Source of the DNA: Odobenus rosmarus divergens
Lineage: Eukaryota; Chordata; Mammalia; Carnivora; Odobenidae
DNA: 64,000 bases
Assembly (NCBI RefSeq): GCF_000321225.1
Contig: NW_004450563.1
Span: 148,645 to 212,644, forward strand
Reading direction: 5' to 3'
Both the position numbers and the translations under genes were made by a program. The notes under the pieces were generated by a model. The model was not told the DNA's origin and searched no databases. It saw nothing but the letters and a program-made list of their open reading frames with translations. Below are positions 33,101 through 43,990 of the stretch, piece by piece; position 1 is the stretch's first letter; the number at the start of each line of letters is the position of its first letter.

Positions 33101-34135
33101 CAAGATAAAAAGCTTCTGCACAGCAAAGGAAACAGCCAACAAAAATAAAAGGCAATCTACAAGAATGGGAAAAGACATTTGTAAATGATATATCAGATAA
33201 AGGGCTAGTATCCAAGATCTATAAAAAACTTATCAAACTCATCACCCAAAAAAACAAATAATCTGGTCAAGAAATGGCAAAAGACATGAAGAGACATTTC
33301 TCCAAAGAAGACATACAAATGGCCAACAGACACATGAAAAAATGCTCCATATCACTGGGCATCAGGGAAATACAAATCAAAACCACAATGAGATACCACC
33401 TTATACCAGTCAGAATGGCTAAAATTAATAAGACAGGAAACAACAAATATTGACGAAGATGCCAACATCTCTCCCCAAAGAGAAAGGGGAACTCTCCTAC
33501 ACTGTTGGTGGGAATGCAAGCTGGTACAGCCACTCTGAAAAATAATATGGAGGTTCCTCAAGAAGTTAAAAATAGAGCTATCCTACCACCCAGCAATTGC
33601 ACTACTAGGTATTTACCCCAAAGATACAAATGTAGTGATCCGAAGTGGCACCTGCACCCCAATATTTATAGCAGCAATGTCCACAGTAGCCAAACTGGTG
33701 GTAAGAGACAAAATGTCCATTGACAGATGAATGGATAAAGAAGATGTGGTATATATATATATATTACTCTGCCATCAGAAAGGATGAATACTTACTATTT
33801 ACATTGATGTGGATGGAACTGGAGGGTATTTTGATGAGCAAAATAAGTCAAACAGAGAAAGACAATTATCATAAGGTTTCACTCATATGTGAAATATAAG
33901 AGACAGTGCAGAGGATCATAGGGTAATGGAGGGAAAACTGAAAGCGGAGTCATCAGAGAGGGAGAAAAACTGAGGGTTGCTGGAGGAGAGGTGGGTGGGG
34001 GCACGGGGTAACTGGGTGATGGGCATTAAGTAGGGCATGTGATGTGTTGAGCACTGGGTGTTAGACACAACTAATAAATTATTGAACACTACATCTGAAA
34101 TTAATGATGTTGAATTGAATTTAAATTAAAAAAAA
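30180..34135 (+). mobile_element. 5'-truncated carnivore LINE-1 with broken ORF2
   Basis: The insert is flanked by GAAAATATTATCTTTTT (30163-30179) and GAAAATGTTTTCTTTTT (34136-34152), a 17-bp duplication with two mismatches. It opens inside the ORF2 endonuclease: a QETHF block (about 30232-30247), GDFNTP (30537-30554), RIDHIL (30715-30732) and a PDHNALKLE block near 30790. The reverse transcriptase follows: [19 protein letters not shown] (from 31638), the FIPGLQG segment near 31790, an SIDAEKALD segment near 31880, a G-C-P-L-S-P-L segment near 32065, and an active-site region reading FTDDM (32184-32198) in place of FADDM. The cysteine-rich C-terminal region lies around 33500, then the 3' UTR and A-rich end. 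Frames shift repeatedly and stops occur (for example near 30583), so only fragments of 60-126 codons stay open. ORF1 and the 5' UTR are absent. Inactive. Confidence 0.93.
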
Positions 34136-34152
34136 GAAAATGTTTTCTTTTT

Positions 34153-34590
34153 TACTTCAATTCAATGTATTCTTTGTCATAAATCAGGAGACCATGCTAC
34201 ATCTTTCAGTTTCTGTTCTGTTTCATTGGTTTATTTAATACTCCCCTTGCACTAAAACTTCACTATTTTAATTAATTCACTGTTATAATACATCTTTTTT
34301 CTGATAAAGTCTACCTTCTAACTTTGTTCTTCTTTGAAAAATTTGCCTTTGCCTCCCTGTTTTTTTTATCTATATTATATATAAATTTTAGAATCACTTT
34401 TTAAAATTTTCCCCCAAAATCTGGTTATTTGATAAATACTGCTTTCAATGTTTAGGTTAATTTCATTAGAGTTAACATCTTTTAATGTTAAATCTTTCAA
34501 TTCATGAATACTGAGAGTTATTAGTACTTCCGCATGATTGTAGGGCATTAATATCCTTAAAATATCATTACTTTAATCCATAAATTCAAT
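34153..34590 (-). mobile_element. Old L1M relic, minus strand, right part
   Basis: Continues the relic interrupted by the young L1: 'TTCTGTTCTGTTTCATTGG', 'CTTCTAACTTTGTTCTTC' and 'AATCTTTCAATTCATGAATAC' are the antisense of the ORF2 reverse-transcriptase to C-terminal region. Confidence 0.65.
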
Positions 34591-35810
34591 ATAATTCTTA
34601 AGCAATTTCAATAGGATTTTTTGAGGTTGACAATTTTTTAAAAATTGGAATAAAATTCCCCAAATTGCAAAGACAAACTAAAAATCTAAAAAGCAAAATT
34701 CTACTAATGAACATCTTAATCAGAAAATTTATAATACAAATAACAACACATTGCAAAGCCAGTATGGATGGGTATGGATGTAGAGAGAAACAGATTACTA
34801 TATAAACCAGGGAGCCAAGAAACAGATGCCTGCCTTAAGGATACAATGAAAACCCAAGGAAAAAATAAGAATCATTGAACTCAAGCTTATAAAATAAATA
34901 AGTACATAAATGAATGAATTAACTAATTAATAGGAAAATGGGAAAGCTCTTTCTTACAGTGGAATGACAATTACTAAATGTAAAAAGAATGAAATGGTGA
35001 CAAAATATTTCTGAAAATATTATAGTTACAATTAATTTAGCCAAAAATCATCAATAGATGCTAAATATCTGGGGTGAAAATTTGGTGGAGAATGAAACAT
35101 TTACTAAGCCATTTTCTCCCATATTGCAAATGGAAGGTGGTAACTTTATGATTTAGAAACTTGGCAGACACCAACTTCACAATGGAACAAAATTAATGCC
35201 ACCAATATTGAGAAAACAGATGTGATGTGCCTCCTGATGTCATTCTCTAAGAGTATAACACCTCTTGTGTCATACTCCTATCAAAAAGGCATAACCTGAA
35301 TGTAATCATGAATAAACACCATGCAACCCAAGTCTGCAAAAGAACAAATCTGTATCATCAAAAACAGAAATGTCATGAAAGACAAAGACTGTTTCCAGCT
35401 TAAAGAAGACTAAAGAGGTGACAACTAAATGCAGTGGATGATCTTGGTTTGGATTCTAGCTTGCAAAAAGACAATGCATAGAGGAAATGATTAAACAATC
35501 AGCAAAATTTAGTATGAGCTGTCTACTAGATAATAAAATATACACATTTAAATTTTATGAATTTGATCATCATACTGATGGTATATAAGTGAATGTCCTT
35601 ACTGTTAAGAGATACATACTCCAGTTACTCTCAAATAGGTCAGTAAAAATAATGGAACTAATAATAATAATTTATAGATAGAGAAAAACAAAAAGTGACC
35701 AAACACTAACAATTGGTGAATCCAGATGAAGGGTAAAAGGCAATACTTTCTATTACGCTTAGAACTTCTCCGTAAATGAAATTACTTCAAATTCAAAAAT
35801 TAAAACAGTC
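34591..35810 (+). mobile_element. Old L1M relic, plus strand, ORF2 end and 3' UTR
   Basis: It begins with 'AATTTCAATAGGATTTTTTG', an ORF2 phrase in sense orientation. The 3' UTR signatures then follow: 'GGCATAACCTGAATGTAATC', 'AAAGAAGACTAAAGAGGTGAC', 'AGATACATACTCCAGTTAC', 'CACTAACAATTGGTGAATCC' and a final 'GAAATTACTTCAAATTC'. It meets the minus-strand relic head to head at about 34590. Confidence 0.7.
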
Positions 35811-36139
35811 TCTATTTTGAATCCTAAGGACTTTGTCAGCAGACAGATCTTTAGGAACTTGTTGGAATTATGCCAGACCCTTCAGCAATGCTTACACATT
35901 ACTGCTTTTACCGTTTCTACTTCAATGACTAAAGTACTGGTTAAGTATTTTCATGTAGTTGTTATTGATAAATAACACAACATACCATTGGGTAACTTCA
36001 GCATTTTTGTTGTTATCTGCAATACCAATGATATTTTGTCTTAAATTCTGGGTAATTGTCTATGACAGTATTCTCTCAATGGGGCCAAAGCTGATCACTG
36101 AAAAAAAAATATTAATACTGTATTATCTTCCCTAGGGTG
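35811..36139. other. Unassigned DNA
   Basis: No confident call. 'GGAACTTGTTGGAATTATGCC' near 35856 is weakly MER5-like. Confidence 0.4.
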
Positions 36140-36600
36140 CTTTAACATCTAGTTAGGAATACAAACATATAAACAGATATATTTAATATGATTTGTGAAA
36201 ACTTAAGAAGCTGTTATATAGAGTATACTCTGAGGACAGCAGAGGATCGTCTAACTTAATTGAATAAAGTTGGAAAGGGGCAGGTTAGGACAGGTGAGGG
36301 ATAAGCAGGAAAGACTTTCAGGAGGAGATGATCCCAGAACTGAATCTGAAGGAGGTAAATGAATTAAGTAGGTGAAAGTGTGGGTTTCCCTCAGCCATAT
36401 GAGTAAAACTGAAAGTAACAGTGTGGTATGTTTGAGACACTACAAGCGAAGACAGAACATATGGAGGGAGGGAAACTGAAGTCTAGTGTTAGCGATTGAG
36501 GTTGGTGATGAAAGAGTACCCATCTCAATGTTCAAATATTTTAATGGCCTTGAAATTATGCACATGGGGCATGTAGTAGATTACATTATCTCATAAGCGT
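36140..36600 (-). mobile_element. L2 LINE relic, minus strand
   Basis: Antisense of the L2 3' ORF and 3' UTR. 'GAAAGACTTTCAGGAGGAGATG' corresponds to GGAAGGCTTCCTGGAGGAGGTGA. 'ACTGAATCTGAAGGAGG', 'GTGTGGTATGTTTGAGACAC' and 'TAATGGCCTTGAAATTATGC' follow in the expected order. Confidence 0.6.
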
Positions 36601-37054
36601 TTAGAAAGAAGAATACTACTTGTATTTCTGTCTCTATACTCCACAGCAGTTTTTCTATCTGGGAGAATTATAATGAGTCATTTAAGGTTTATCTCCCACT
36701 AGATCTTAAGCTTAGTGAAGAAGGGGCCAGACCCAGGTTTAAAAGTCTTATGCATCTTCCTATTTGCATGTCATTCCTTCAATATGTCCCCCATTTCCTT
36801 CTCTCTGAAATGCGTTCTTCAGATTTTCTCCAACAAGGATTCATGAGTGGTAAACTTTATGCATTATTGTGGATCCTCAACAATAACTTCATTCTAGCTT
36901 CATTCTTTGTGAGAAGTTTGGTTGGCATATTTCATGTTTATTTTCTATTATGACATAAATATGGTCATACTATACTCTTATATGTATCACTATTTTCTCT
37001 CGGCACCTTACAACTATTATTTCTTTGCCACTTGGCCCTTACTGTCATTGCTGA
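36601..37054. other. Unassigned DNA
   Basis: No gene supported. Open frames of 66-67 codons (36750-37122) have no recognisable domain. Confidence 0.45.
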
Positions 37055-37180
37055 AAGATCTGTGGGTAGATATGATTTTCCCCATGAAGAGAGGAAACCT
37101 AACCGAAGCTTGGAGAAGTTAAATATCACAGAGCTATCAACCAAATGCTTTAAGGCAGAATCTTTAGCTCCAGGATACAT
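37055..37180 (-). repeat. MIR SINE relic, minus strand
   Basis: 'GATTTTCCCCATGAAGAGAGG', then 'GCTTGGAGAAGTTAAATATC' and 'CACAGAGCTATCAA' match the antisense MIR core (GAGGAAACTGAGGCTTAGAGAAGTTAAGTAACT..CACACAGCTAG). Confidence 0.62.
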
Positions 37181-37354
37181 ATATAGCTTCTCTTGCAGAT
37201 TCTGCATCCTCTCCTCGTTATAGCACAGGTAGAAGAAGGAAAAGATTTCAGCCGATGAACTGTTACAGGGGCCCTGTCAAAGTTGTAATGAGTGTTTCCA
37301 GTTCTTCCCATTCTCTTTGACAGCAAAAGTGGTGGCACCGGGGAGTGGTTATAG

Positions 37355-37590
37355 CCTAGGCTGTGAAATCATTTGACTATGGTCATCTTCTCATTCCAAT
37401 GCAACACATTTTATACCTTGCAAAAACAAAAAACAAAAAAACCTCTTTGTGCCTTGGTTTCTTTATCTGCAAAATGGGGTTAAATAATATCATCTACCTT
37501 ACATACATAGGATAATTAAATAAACTATGATAGAAATTATTAGCACAAAGTCTGACACATAATACTCAAATGTTAGAAATCATCATGTCG
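37355..37590 (+). repeat. MIR SINE relic
   Basis: 'TTTGTGCCTTGGTTTCTTTATCTGCAAAATGGGG' (in pieces), 'ATAATATCATCTACCTTACA', 'AGGATAATTAAATAAACTATG' and 'CACAAAGTCTGACACATAA' follow the MIR core and 3' end in order. Confidence 0.75.
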
Positions 37591-40440
37591 AATATAACTT
37601 AATTTCCCTATTCTTGGTAGGAGTGACTGAATACTGAATTGACCATGCAAAATCTTCCATATGTTTTTGCCTGGCCTTAAAAACAAAACCTGTAAGATAT
37701 ATATCAGGGTAGCATAGATGGGCAAAAATTAGTTCAATATGTTAAATATAAAATGAAAAATATTTTTGACATTTATAGGTGAACATGTTGCATAATAATT
37801 TATAATTTCTACATTGTTTACAGAGATAAATTGAATCTAATTTGCTTATATTGCTTTTGTCTCCATAAATTCAAAGAATTAATCCCAGAGTTAAAAGCAT
37901 CCAAGAAGTAATCATGGAGCAAGGGCTATGGGATCATGAGTATCCATATATTTTTCTTTTAAATAAATGGAAACCTCAGAGATAGCCACAATTCACCATG
38001 AAGTTTTGTGAAAGCAGGGCTAATTCTTCAGGTCAAAATACATGGGTTTCAGGGACCATTATCTATCCCATCTATCATTTTTGCTACTCTCCCGATACAG
38101 CCCTATAAAGTATAACAAATATCCCTTGTGTCAGGTCTTAATCACCGACTTTTAAGTTTGAAAAGTATTTGCTTTGTGCTGCTTTTATTAGATGTACATC
38201 AAAAAGAATAAAGTAGAAACAATGCAAAATGGAAAATCTATGGTTGCCTTGACAATTTTCGCCTTCAGAAAATATGCTTGTCTTCAGCCTAGATGTTTTC
38301 AATTTACTAATGACATTATATCTTAGTAGCAAGTTCTAATGACTTCTGAAAATATGAAAAGAACCTAAAGATACTTATTTTAGACTGCATGCATATTTTT
38401 AACTTCATAAAACAGACTGATACTTGAAAATTGTAAAATCATATTCACTTTCACAAACTGTCCGTAGCTCAGTTCAATAAGACTTGCCAAACGGTAATAA
38501 ATCAATGCTCTTACAAATCAGATGTTTCTTTTAGGCCACTTAAACAGAGAAAACAAATGCAGGATTATATTGTTTTGTTTTTAGTTAGTGTTTTGCCTGT
38601 CATCAAACGTAAATTTAATCAGCATTATTAGTAACTGTCAACAGCATATTTTGAACATAAGGCAAATACAGCAGGTGGTTTAAAAAATGGCTGAAAGCAA
38701 AAATGCAAAACAAATGATTGCTAGGAAATGCTAATCTATTTCTGCATAAATTTAAGATAAATTAAAATGCATGCAAAGCTCCCACTGAAGGTTAGTACTG
38801 GAGAGAAAGGGAAATAATTTTTGTTATTAAACCATTTGTCTAAAAGCTAAAATACTAAATATTTTACTCTATACTAATTGATTTGACTCAAGAACTGTGG
38901 CTTCCTTACATTTATAAAATATGAGAAAATGAAATTTAGAGTTTAAATAACAGTTCTTTATACTAACAAATTTGAAAGTTGTTGCTTTGTTTGAAACACA
39001 GGACTATTTTTATGGCATATTTGATTATTTTAAGCATAGCTCCAATTCTAACTAAAAAGAAATTATAGAAAACATAAACAGTAAATGTGTAATAAAATGA
39101 TTTTTCATTCTGATCTAATCATATCTTGAGTAACTTTAAGATTGCTTTTCTGGTTTGGAAGGGGACCAGAGAAAACGCATTAGGAAAGGTATTCTGCACT
39201 TGTTAAGATCATGAGATATGATTATACTGAGAGGTAAATGACAATTTAAAAGAGAAAAAACTGTATGGTTTTCCACCCCTGTTTTCTTCCTCATAGGGTA
39301 GGGGAACCACCAGGGGAATATCTTCTGAGCTTTTTATAGATATCACAGAAACCATCATTTGAAACCATGCTTCCAGAGATCTAACAGGCGCTTAGATGAT
39401 GGAAGCAATTTCATCAGTAAGAAAGAATGACACTCTAGAGCACCATTTACCCACCTGCAGGAATCTCCAAGGAGCTCTTGCTGTTTTAATCTTTTGAAAA
39501 ATTAAAAGGTATGATAAACAATTGAGACCAGGGACTTTGCGAAGATTAACTCTAATGTCTTTCTGTGTGGGCCATAGCCAGAAATGGAAAATGTAGGTGA
39601 AATGTGTATACTCATCAATTAAAGTTTAAATACCCTCAGAAGACAGACCCAAGTAAGACCTTGAGAGCACAGAGTTGGTTACACAACACAGACAGAATTT
39701 CTTCATTTGCAAGAAGTTTTATGCTGAGTGTCTGTTTTTATATAAGTGAATTTCAAAAGAGGTCCCAACCAAAGTTTAAAAATTTACATTAACCAAGTTA
39801 TTAATTTCTTGGAAAATATTCTATGAAAATTGTTTTTTCCAAATACAAAGTAACAGAAAATTAGAACTGATTTGATGCAATGGGAACTGGCGTTGATTCA
39901 AACAAACAGTGTACTGAGAGTGGTCTCTGTAATACCAGAGAAAGAAGGGACAGGAGAGCCCTGAGAATGCACTTCAGAATGTCTTACACTCTTTCTTCCT
40001 AACTACTCGCCTGTCCTTTGTTACAGACAGAGTCTTCTTCCCCAATCCCTCTACTCCCAAACAAAGCCTCTCTGGGTCATAATTTACATATGCATGCTCT
40101 TGCTCTCGCCTCTCAGCACATCCATAATACACTGTTCTTATTTCTCTGGCCAAATTCAAACTTATTATTTTGTCCTGTAAATCATTACATGTGCTTTCAT
40201 TGTGGGCTTTTCCCTATCCCTTGTCCTGGTTTTCCATTACAAAATCTCAGGATTCAAAACAAGAATATAAAGATTTCTGTCTTTGTTGGTGATATTGGCA
40301 GGCGCGCACAGTGGTGAGAAAACCTGAGATGATGCAAATGTTAATATTCACTGTTTCCTGTGGCTTAGTATCTAATGGAAAATACAGAACAGGCAACCCC
40401 AAATCATAGTGCAACCTTGTATTATCGCGATAAGCATGTA
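37591..40440. other. 2.85-kb stretch free of recognised repeats
   Basis: No SINE, LINE or LTR recognised by eye, and no domain-bearing open frame. It is the longest such stretch in the window. It could be old single-copy DNA. Confidence 0.5.
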
Positions 40441-40540
40441 AGATAAACTTTACTTGAAATAAGCCAGTCAGAGAAAGACGAATGCCATATAATTTCACTC
40501 ATATGTGGAATTTAAGAAACAAAACAAATGAACAAAGGGA

Positions 40541-40542
40541 AA

Positions 40543-40567
<25 letters not shown>
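40541..40567. repeat. (GA)n microsatellite
   Basis: An uninterrupted GA dinucleotide run inside the L1 3' UTR, followed by A-rich sequence. Confidence 0.9.
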
Positions 40568-40573
<6 letters not shown>

Positions 40574-40679
40574 AAAAAAAAAAAAATGGACTCAACTATA
40601 GAGAACAAACTGATGGTTACTGGAGGGGAGGTGGTTGGGGGGTAGGCGAAACAGGGGATGGAGATTAGCCTGCACTCAT

Positions 40680-40886
40680 TTTTTAAAAAGATTTTATTTA
40701 TTTATTTCAGAGAGAGAGAGAGCATGAGAGAGAGAGCATGAGCTGGAGGAGAGGCAGATGGAGAGGGAGAGGCAGACTCCCTGCTGAGCAGGGAGACCAA
40801 TGCAGGGCTCAACCCCAGGACACTGAGATCATGACCTGAGCCAAAGGCATGACCTGAGTCAAAGGACTGAGCTACCCAAGTGCCCC
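40680..40886 (-). mobile_element. SINEC inside L1 3' UTR, with internal duplication
   Basis: Tail complement AAAGATTTTATTTATTTATT and head complement ending 'GACTGAGCTACCCAAGTGCCCC'. An 18-bp phrase ATGACCTGAGCCAAAGGC is repeated in tandem with two changes (40829-40864), displacing the usual head arm. Confidence 0.93.
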
Positions 40887-41106
40887 AAGAGGATACTCAT
40901 CTTGATGACTAAAAGTTCCAACTCTATAATTACACAGTTGGGTCCCTTGGCAACCAGTCCCCATCCTTAGGTGCAGTCAAAAAGTTACCTCATTAACATA
41001 ACGCAGGTGATGTCTGGAACTGTTGAATCCTATATTGTACACCTGAAACTAATATAACACTGTATGTTAACTACACTGGAATTAAAATGAAAAACATAAA
41101 TTTTAC

Positions 41107-41475
41107 CAAAAAAAATGTAATTATCTCATAACATGTGGTTTGCAAACATATCATTGTTCAGTGAACAAACTAGGACCACAGTTACTGGGAAGTTACTGGT
41201 CTCCCATCTATCTGTTGTCTATGAAATGACAATGGTATAATTACTAGTATCTAGGAATTTGATGTAATTATTTTAAAAGATCGTGCTTATAAACAAATCT
41301 TAACACCAAAAATACATGGTAAGCATTCCATAAATTTTAGCTATTGCTATTATTGCTAATAATAACTATCACAAACATCATTTAGATGGCTAGAAATAAT
41401 CCATACAAGAAAACTAGTTCCTAAAAATATAATTAAGTTATGTTAAATAGGATGAGAATTACAAAATATTTATTG
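41107..41475. other. Unassigned AT-rich DNA
   Basis: No recognisable feature. Confidence 0.45.
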
Positions 41476-41479
41476 GACT

Positions 41480-42945
41480 TATATTTCAAGTATATCTCTG
41501 ATAAACAGCGTATTGTTGGGTCATGCTTACTTTTCTCCAGTCTCACAATTTCTGTTGTTTAATTCAAACTTTTAATCTATTTATATTTACTGTAATGATT
41601 GAGATGCTTGAGTTTAAGTCCACCATCTTGCTATTTGTTTTTTGGTTGGTCCCAGTATTCTGTTTTTCCTTCTGTGTTTTAGTTTGAATTAACTGAATAT
41701 TTTAAAACATTTCATTCTATTTTATCTATTGGCTTTTTATTTATAATTTTAAATTATATTTTATTGATTATTCTAGGGATTATCATATTCACCTTTAGTT
41801 TATTGTAGTCTACTTTGAATTAATAATATATCATTAATGTATCACTTTAATTAAACAAATCTTATGTCAAGTTAATTTTATTTACATCTATTTCTGTCCT
41901 TTGTGCTATTGTTGCTATATATTTTTTCCTATTTATGATATTAATCCCATGATGCATTATTATCACTTTTCTGTTTTAAGTAGTCAATTGATTTTCAAGG
42001 CATTTAAAAAGTAAATGAGTACTTTGTAATTATTCACATTTATCACTTCTAGCATTCTTCATCTCTTCTTATAGACCAAAAATTTGTATCTGTATTCTTT
42101 TCTTCAGCATGACCAAATCTATGTCTCTCTTTTCTATATTTCTATATTTATTTTTTGTAGCGAAGATTAGCTCTTAAAAAATTCTACTAGGTTTTGTTTT
42201 TTTCTGAAATGTCTTTATTTCACTTGAGATATGTATTTTTGATGAAGATATAATATGCCTAGAGTGTTTTCCTTTGTAGTTATTCTATCAGGGTTTGCTG
42301 AGCTGTCTGGACATGTGGGCTACTTCGTAAAGTAAATCTGGAAAATTTTTGATATAATTGAGTTATATTGTTTTAATGATTTTTACTGACTTTTCTTTGA
42401 GTTAACCCATCTTTTCTTCTTATCCTAAGCAATACATATTTTTTTCAAAAATTGGTTAATATTTTATTTTAGGCTGTACATTGTTTCTTTTTTAAAGTTT
42501 CCATATCTCTCTTGAAATTCTTCTTCACTCAATATGCTTATTACTTCCTGCAGATTTTTTAACATATTTACTATAGTTCTTTCCCCATGCTGTTTTGCTA
42601 GTTCCAACATTCAGGTGGTCTGAGTATCAATATCTATTGATTGATTTTTCTCTTGGCCCTAGGTCATATGTTTTCTGTTTCTTTGCATGTCTAGTGAGTT
42701 TTTAATTGTATAATAGACACTGTGAATGATATATTGTAGAGCCCTGAATTTTGTTATCTTTCTCTGAGGAGCTTTGTGCTTTGTCCTAGCAACAGACAAA
42801 TTATCTTAATATCACCTTGATCTTGTAGATGCTTACTTATAGGCTTTATTTTTTTTAACCTTATTCCTGGGATTTAATCTTTACTCCTAAGGCTTGGCTC
42901 TTGATTTTGATTCACAAATTCCTTCAACAGGTATGTGTCATTTTT
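41480..42945 (-). mobile_element. Old LINE relic, minus strand (HAL1/L1M-like)
   Basis: T-rich. Recognisable phrases in order are 'GTCTTTATTTCACTTGAG', 'ATGCCTAGAGTGTTTTCC', 'TCAGGGTTTGCTGAGCTGTC', 'TAGTTCCAACATTCAGGTGG', 'TTTCTTTGCATGTCTAGTG' and 'TTGTAGAGCCCTGAATTTTG'. These belong to a common old mammalian LINE antisense block. Family name not certain. Confidence 0.5.
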
Positions 42946-43255
42946 TGTTTATAACTATAATTAACAAGTGAGTTGGTCCATGATTAGCTACTTCACTATT
43001 ATTGGCAGCCAGAAAAATATGCGTTGGATTTAAGAAATTGAAAGTCATAGCTTACTTGCTAAGAATACTTTCAAGAGAATAACCAGAGGAAAAGCGTGAT
43101 AGCAGTCAATTGAAGAGTGGCTAGGCTTTAAGTAGAAACACTTAGTATGAAAGAAACTTTCAAAAATTTTGGCTGTGAATTGATAGGAACACAGTTATAA
43201 GTTAAATAGGATTTGAAGGACAAGGTAAGGTCTGTTGGTAAAGTGAAAATCTTCA
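42946..43255. other. Unassigned DNA
   Basis: No recognisable feature. Confidence 0.45.
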
Positions 43256-43259
43256 AAAA

Positions 43260-43620
43260 TAATTTTTTCCCATGCTGATTATAAAAGTAGAACGTGTTTT
43301 TGATACGGTGCTCAAACAATACAGCATTACATTTTCCTCTATCACTACCTCACCAACAAAATCATCAGTAACTTTCTAGCATAGATTTTTTCTTGATAAT
43401 TTTGTAAATATATTTTTATAAACACAGGATTATAATACAGCATAAGTGTCCTTAACATGGGCTAAATAATTCCCTGGATGAATGTCTATAAATGGGCTTT
43501 CTGAAGAGACATGTGTACTCTAAACATCACAGAAATTTGTCTGTAAATGTACATTTTTTTTATGTCAAGTTAATAGTCCCATTAGTGTCTCCAAATGACA
43601 CATTAGAGAAACATATTTAA
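43260..43620 (-). mobile_element. Weak old L1 relic, minus strand
   Basis: T-rich sequence with 'GCTAAATAATTCCCTGGATG' and 'CAAGTTAATAGTCCCATTAG', which resembles the antisense 3' region of old L1 elements. Low certainty. Confidence 0.35.
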
Positions 43621-43629
43621 ATGTTGATT

Positions 43630-43990
43630 TAAATTGATATTGTGTTTTAACTTCTAGGAAGTCACTCTAAGAAAAGTGATCAGCAATGTAGGTAAAAATA
43701 TATGTACAAAACTATTTATTACAATATCGTTTAAAATGGCAAGACATCAAATAAATAAATAAAATGTCCAAAAATAGTTGATTTCTCTATAATAAGTGCT
43801 AATATATCACTACATTTGTAAAAAGAGAATATAGGCTATATTTATTGATATGAGAAGATTTTTTTCACAATTCAATATATTCTTATCTGAAAATAGCAGT
43901 TGTAAAATAGACTAAATTTTAAAGAGACATCAAGATATAAGTGATATATATTTACATAGACCTAAATCAGTAAGTATATTGAATTGCAGT
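43630..43990 (+). mobile_element. Old L1M relic, plus strand
   Basis: 'CTAAGAAAAGTGATCAGC', 'ATGTACAAAACTATTTATTAC', then 'AAATGTCCAAAAATAGTTG' match the order of old L1 ORF2 end/3' UTR (ATGTACAAAGATGTTCATTGC..AAATGTCCAACAATAGGG). Confidence 0.55.

Larger units (their letters stand above)
40454..41095 (+). mobile_element. L1 3' UTR insertion split by a SINE
   Basis: It starts with 'TTGAAATAAGCCAGTCAG' and 'TATAATTTCACTCATATGTGG' (end of ORF2/3' UTR), then '(GA)n', 'GGTTACTGGAGGGGAGGTGG'. After the SINE (40680-40886) it ends with 'TATATTGTACACCTGAAAC..TATGTTAACTACACTGGAA'. Near-duplicate flanks ATAAACTTTAC (40443) and ATAAATTTTAC (41096) mark the insertion. About 95 bp at 40920-41013 do not fit this L1 3' UTR. 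Confidence 0.8.

Noticed and set aside
30609..33723. Cluster of plus-strand open frames of 60-126 codons with recognisable protein similarity
   Set aside because: They are pieces of one broken L1 ORF2 (endonuclease, RT and C-terminal region), not host genes. Frameshifts and stops separate them.
34745..34770. Short GTATGGATGG repeat near 34.75 kb
   Set aside because: Only about two imperfect units in an old L1 relic; no evidence of significance.
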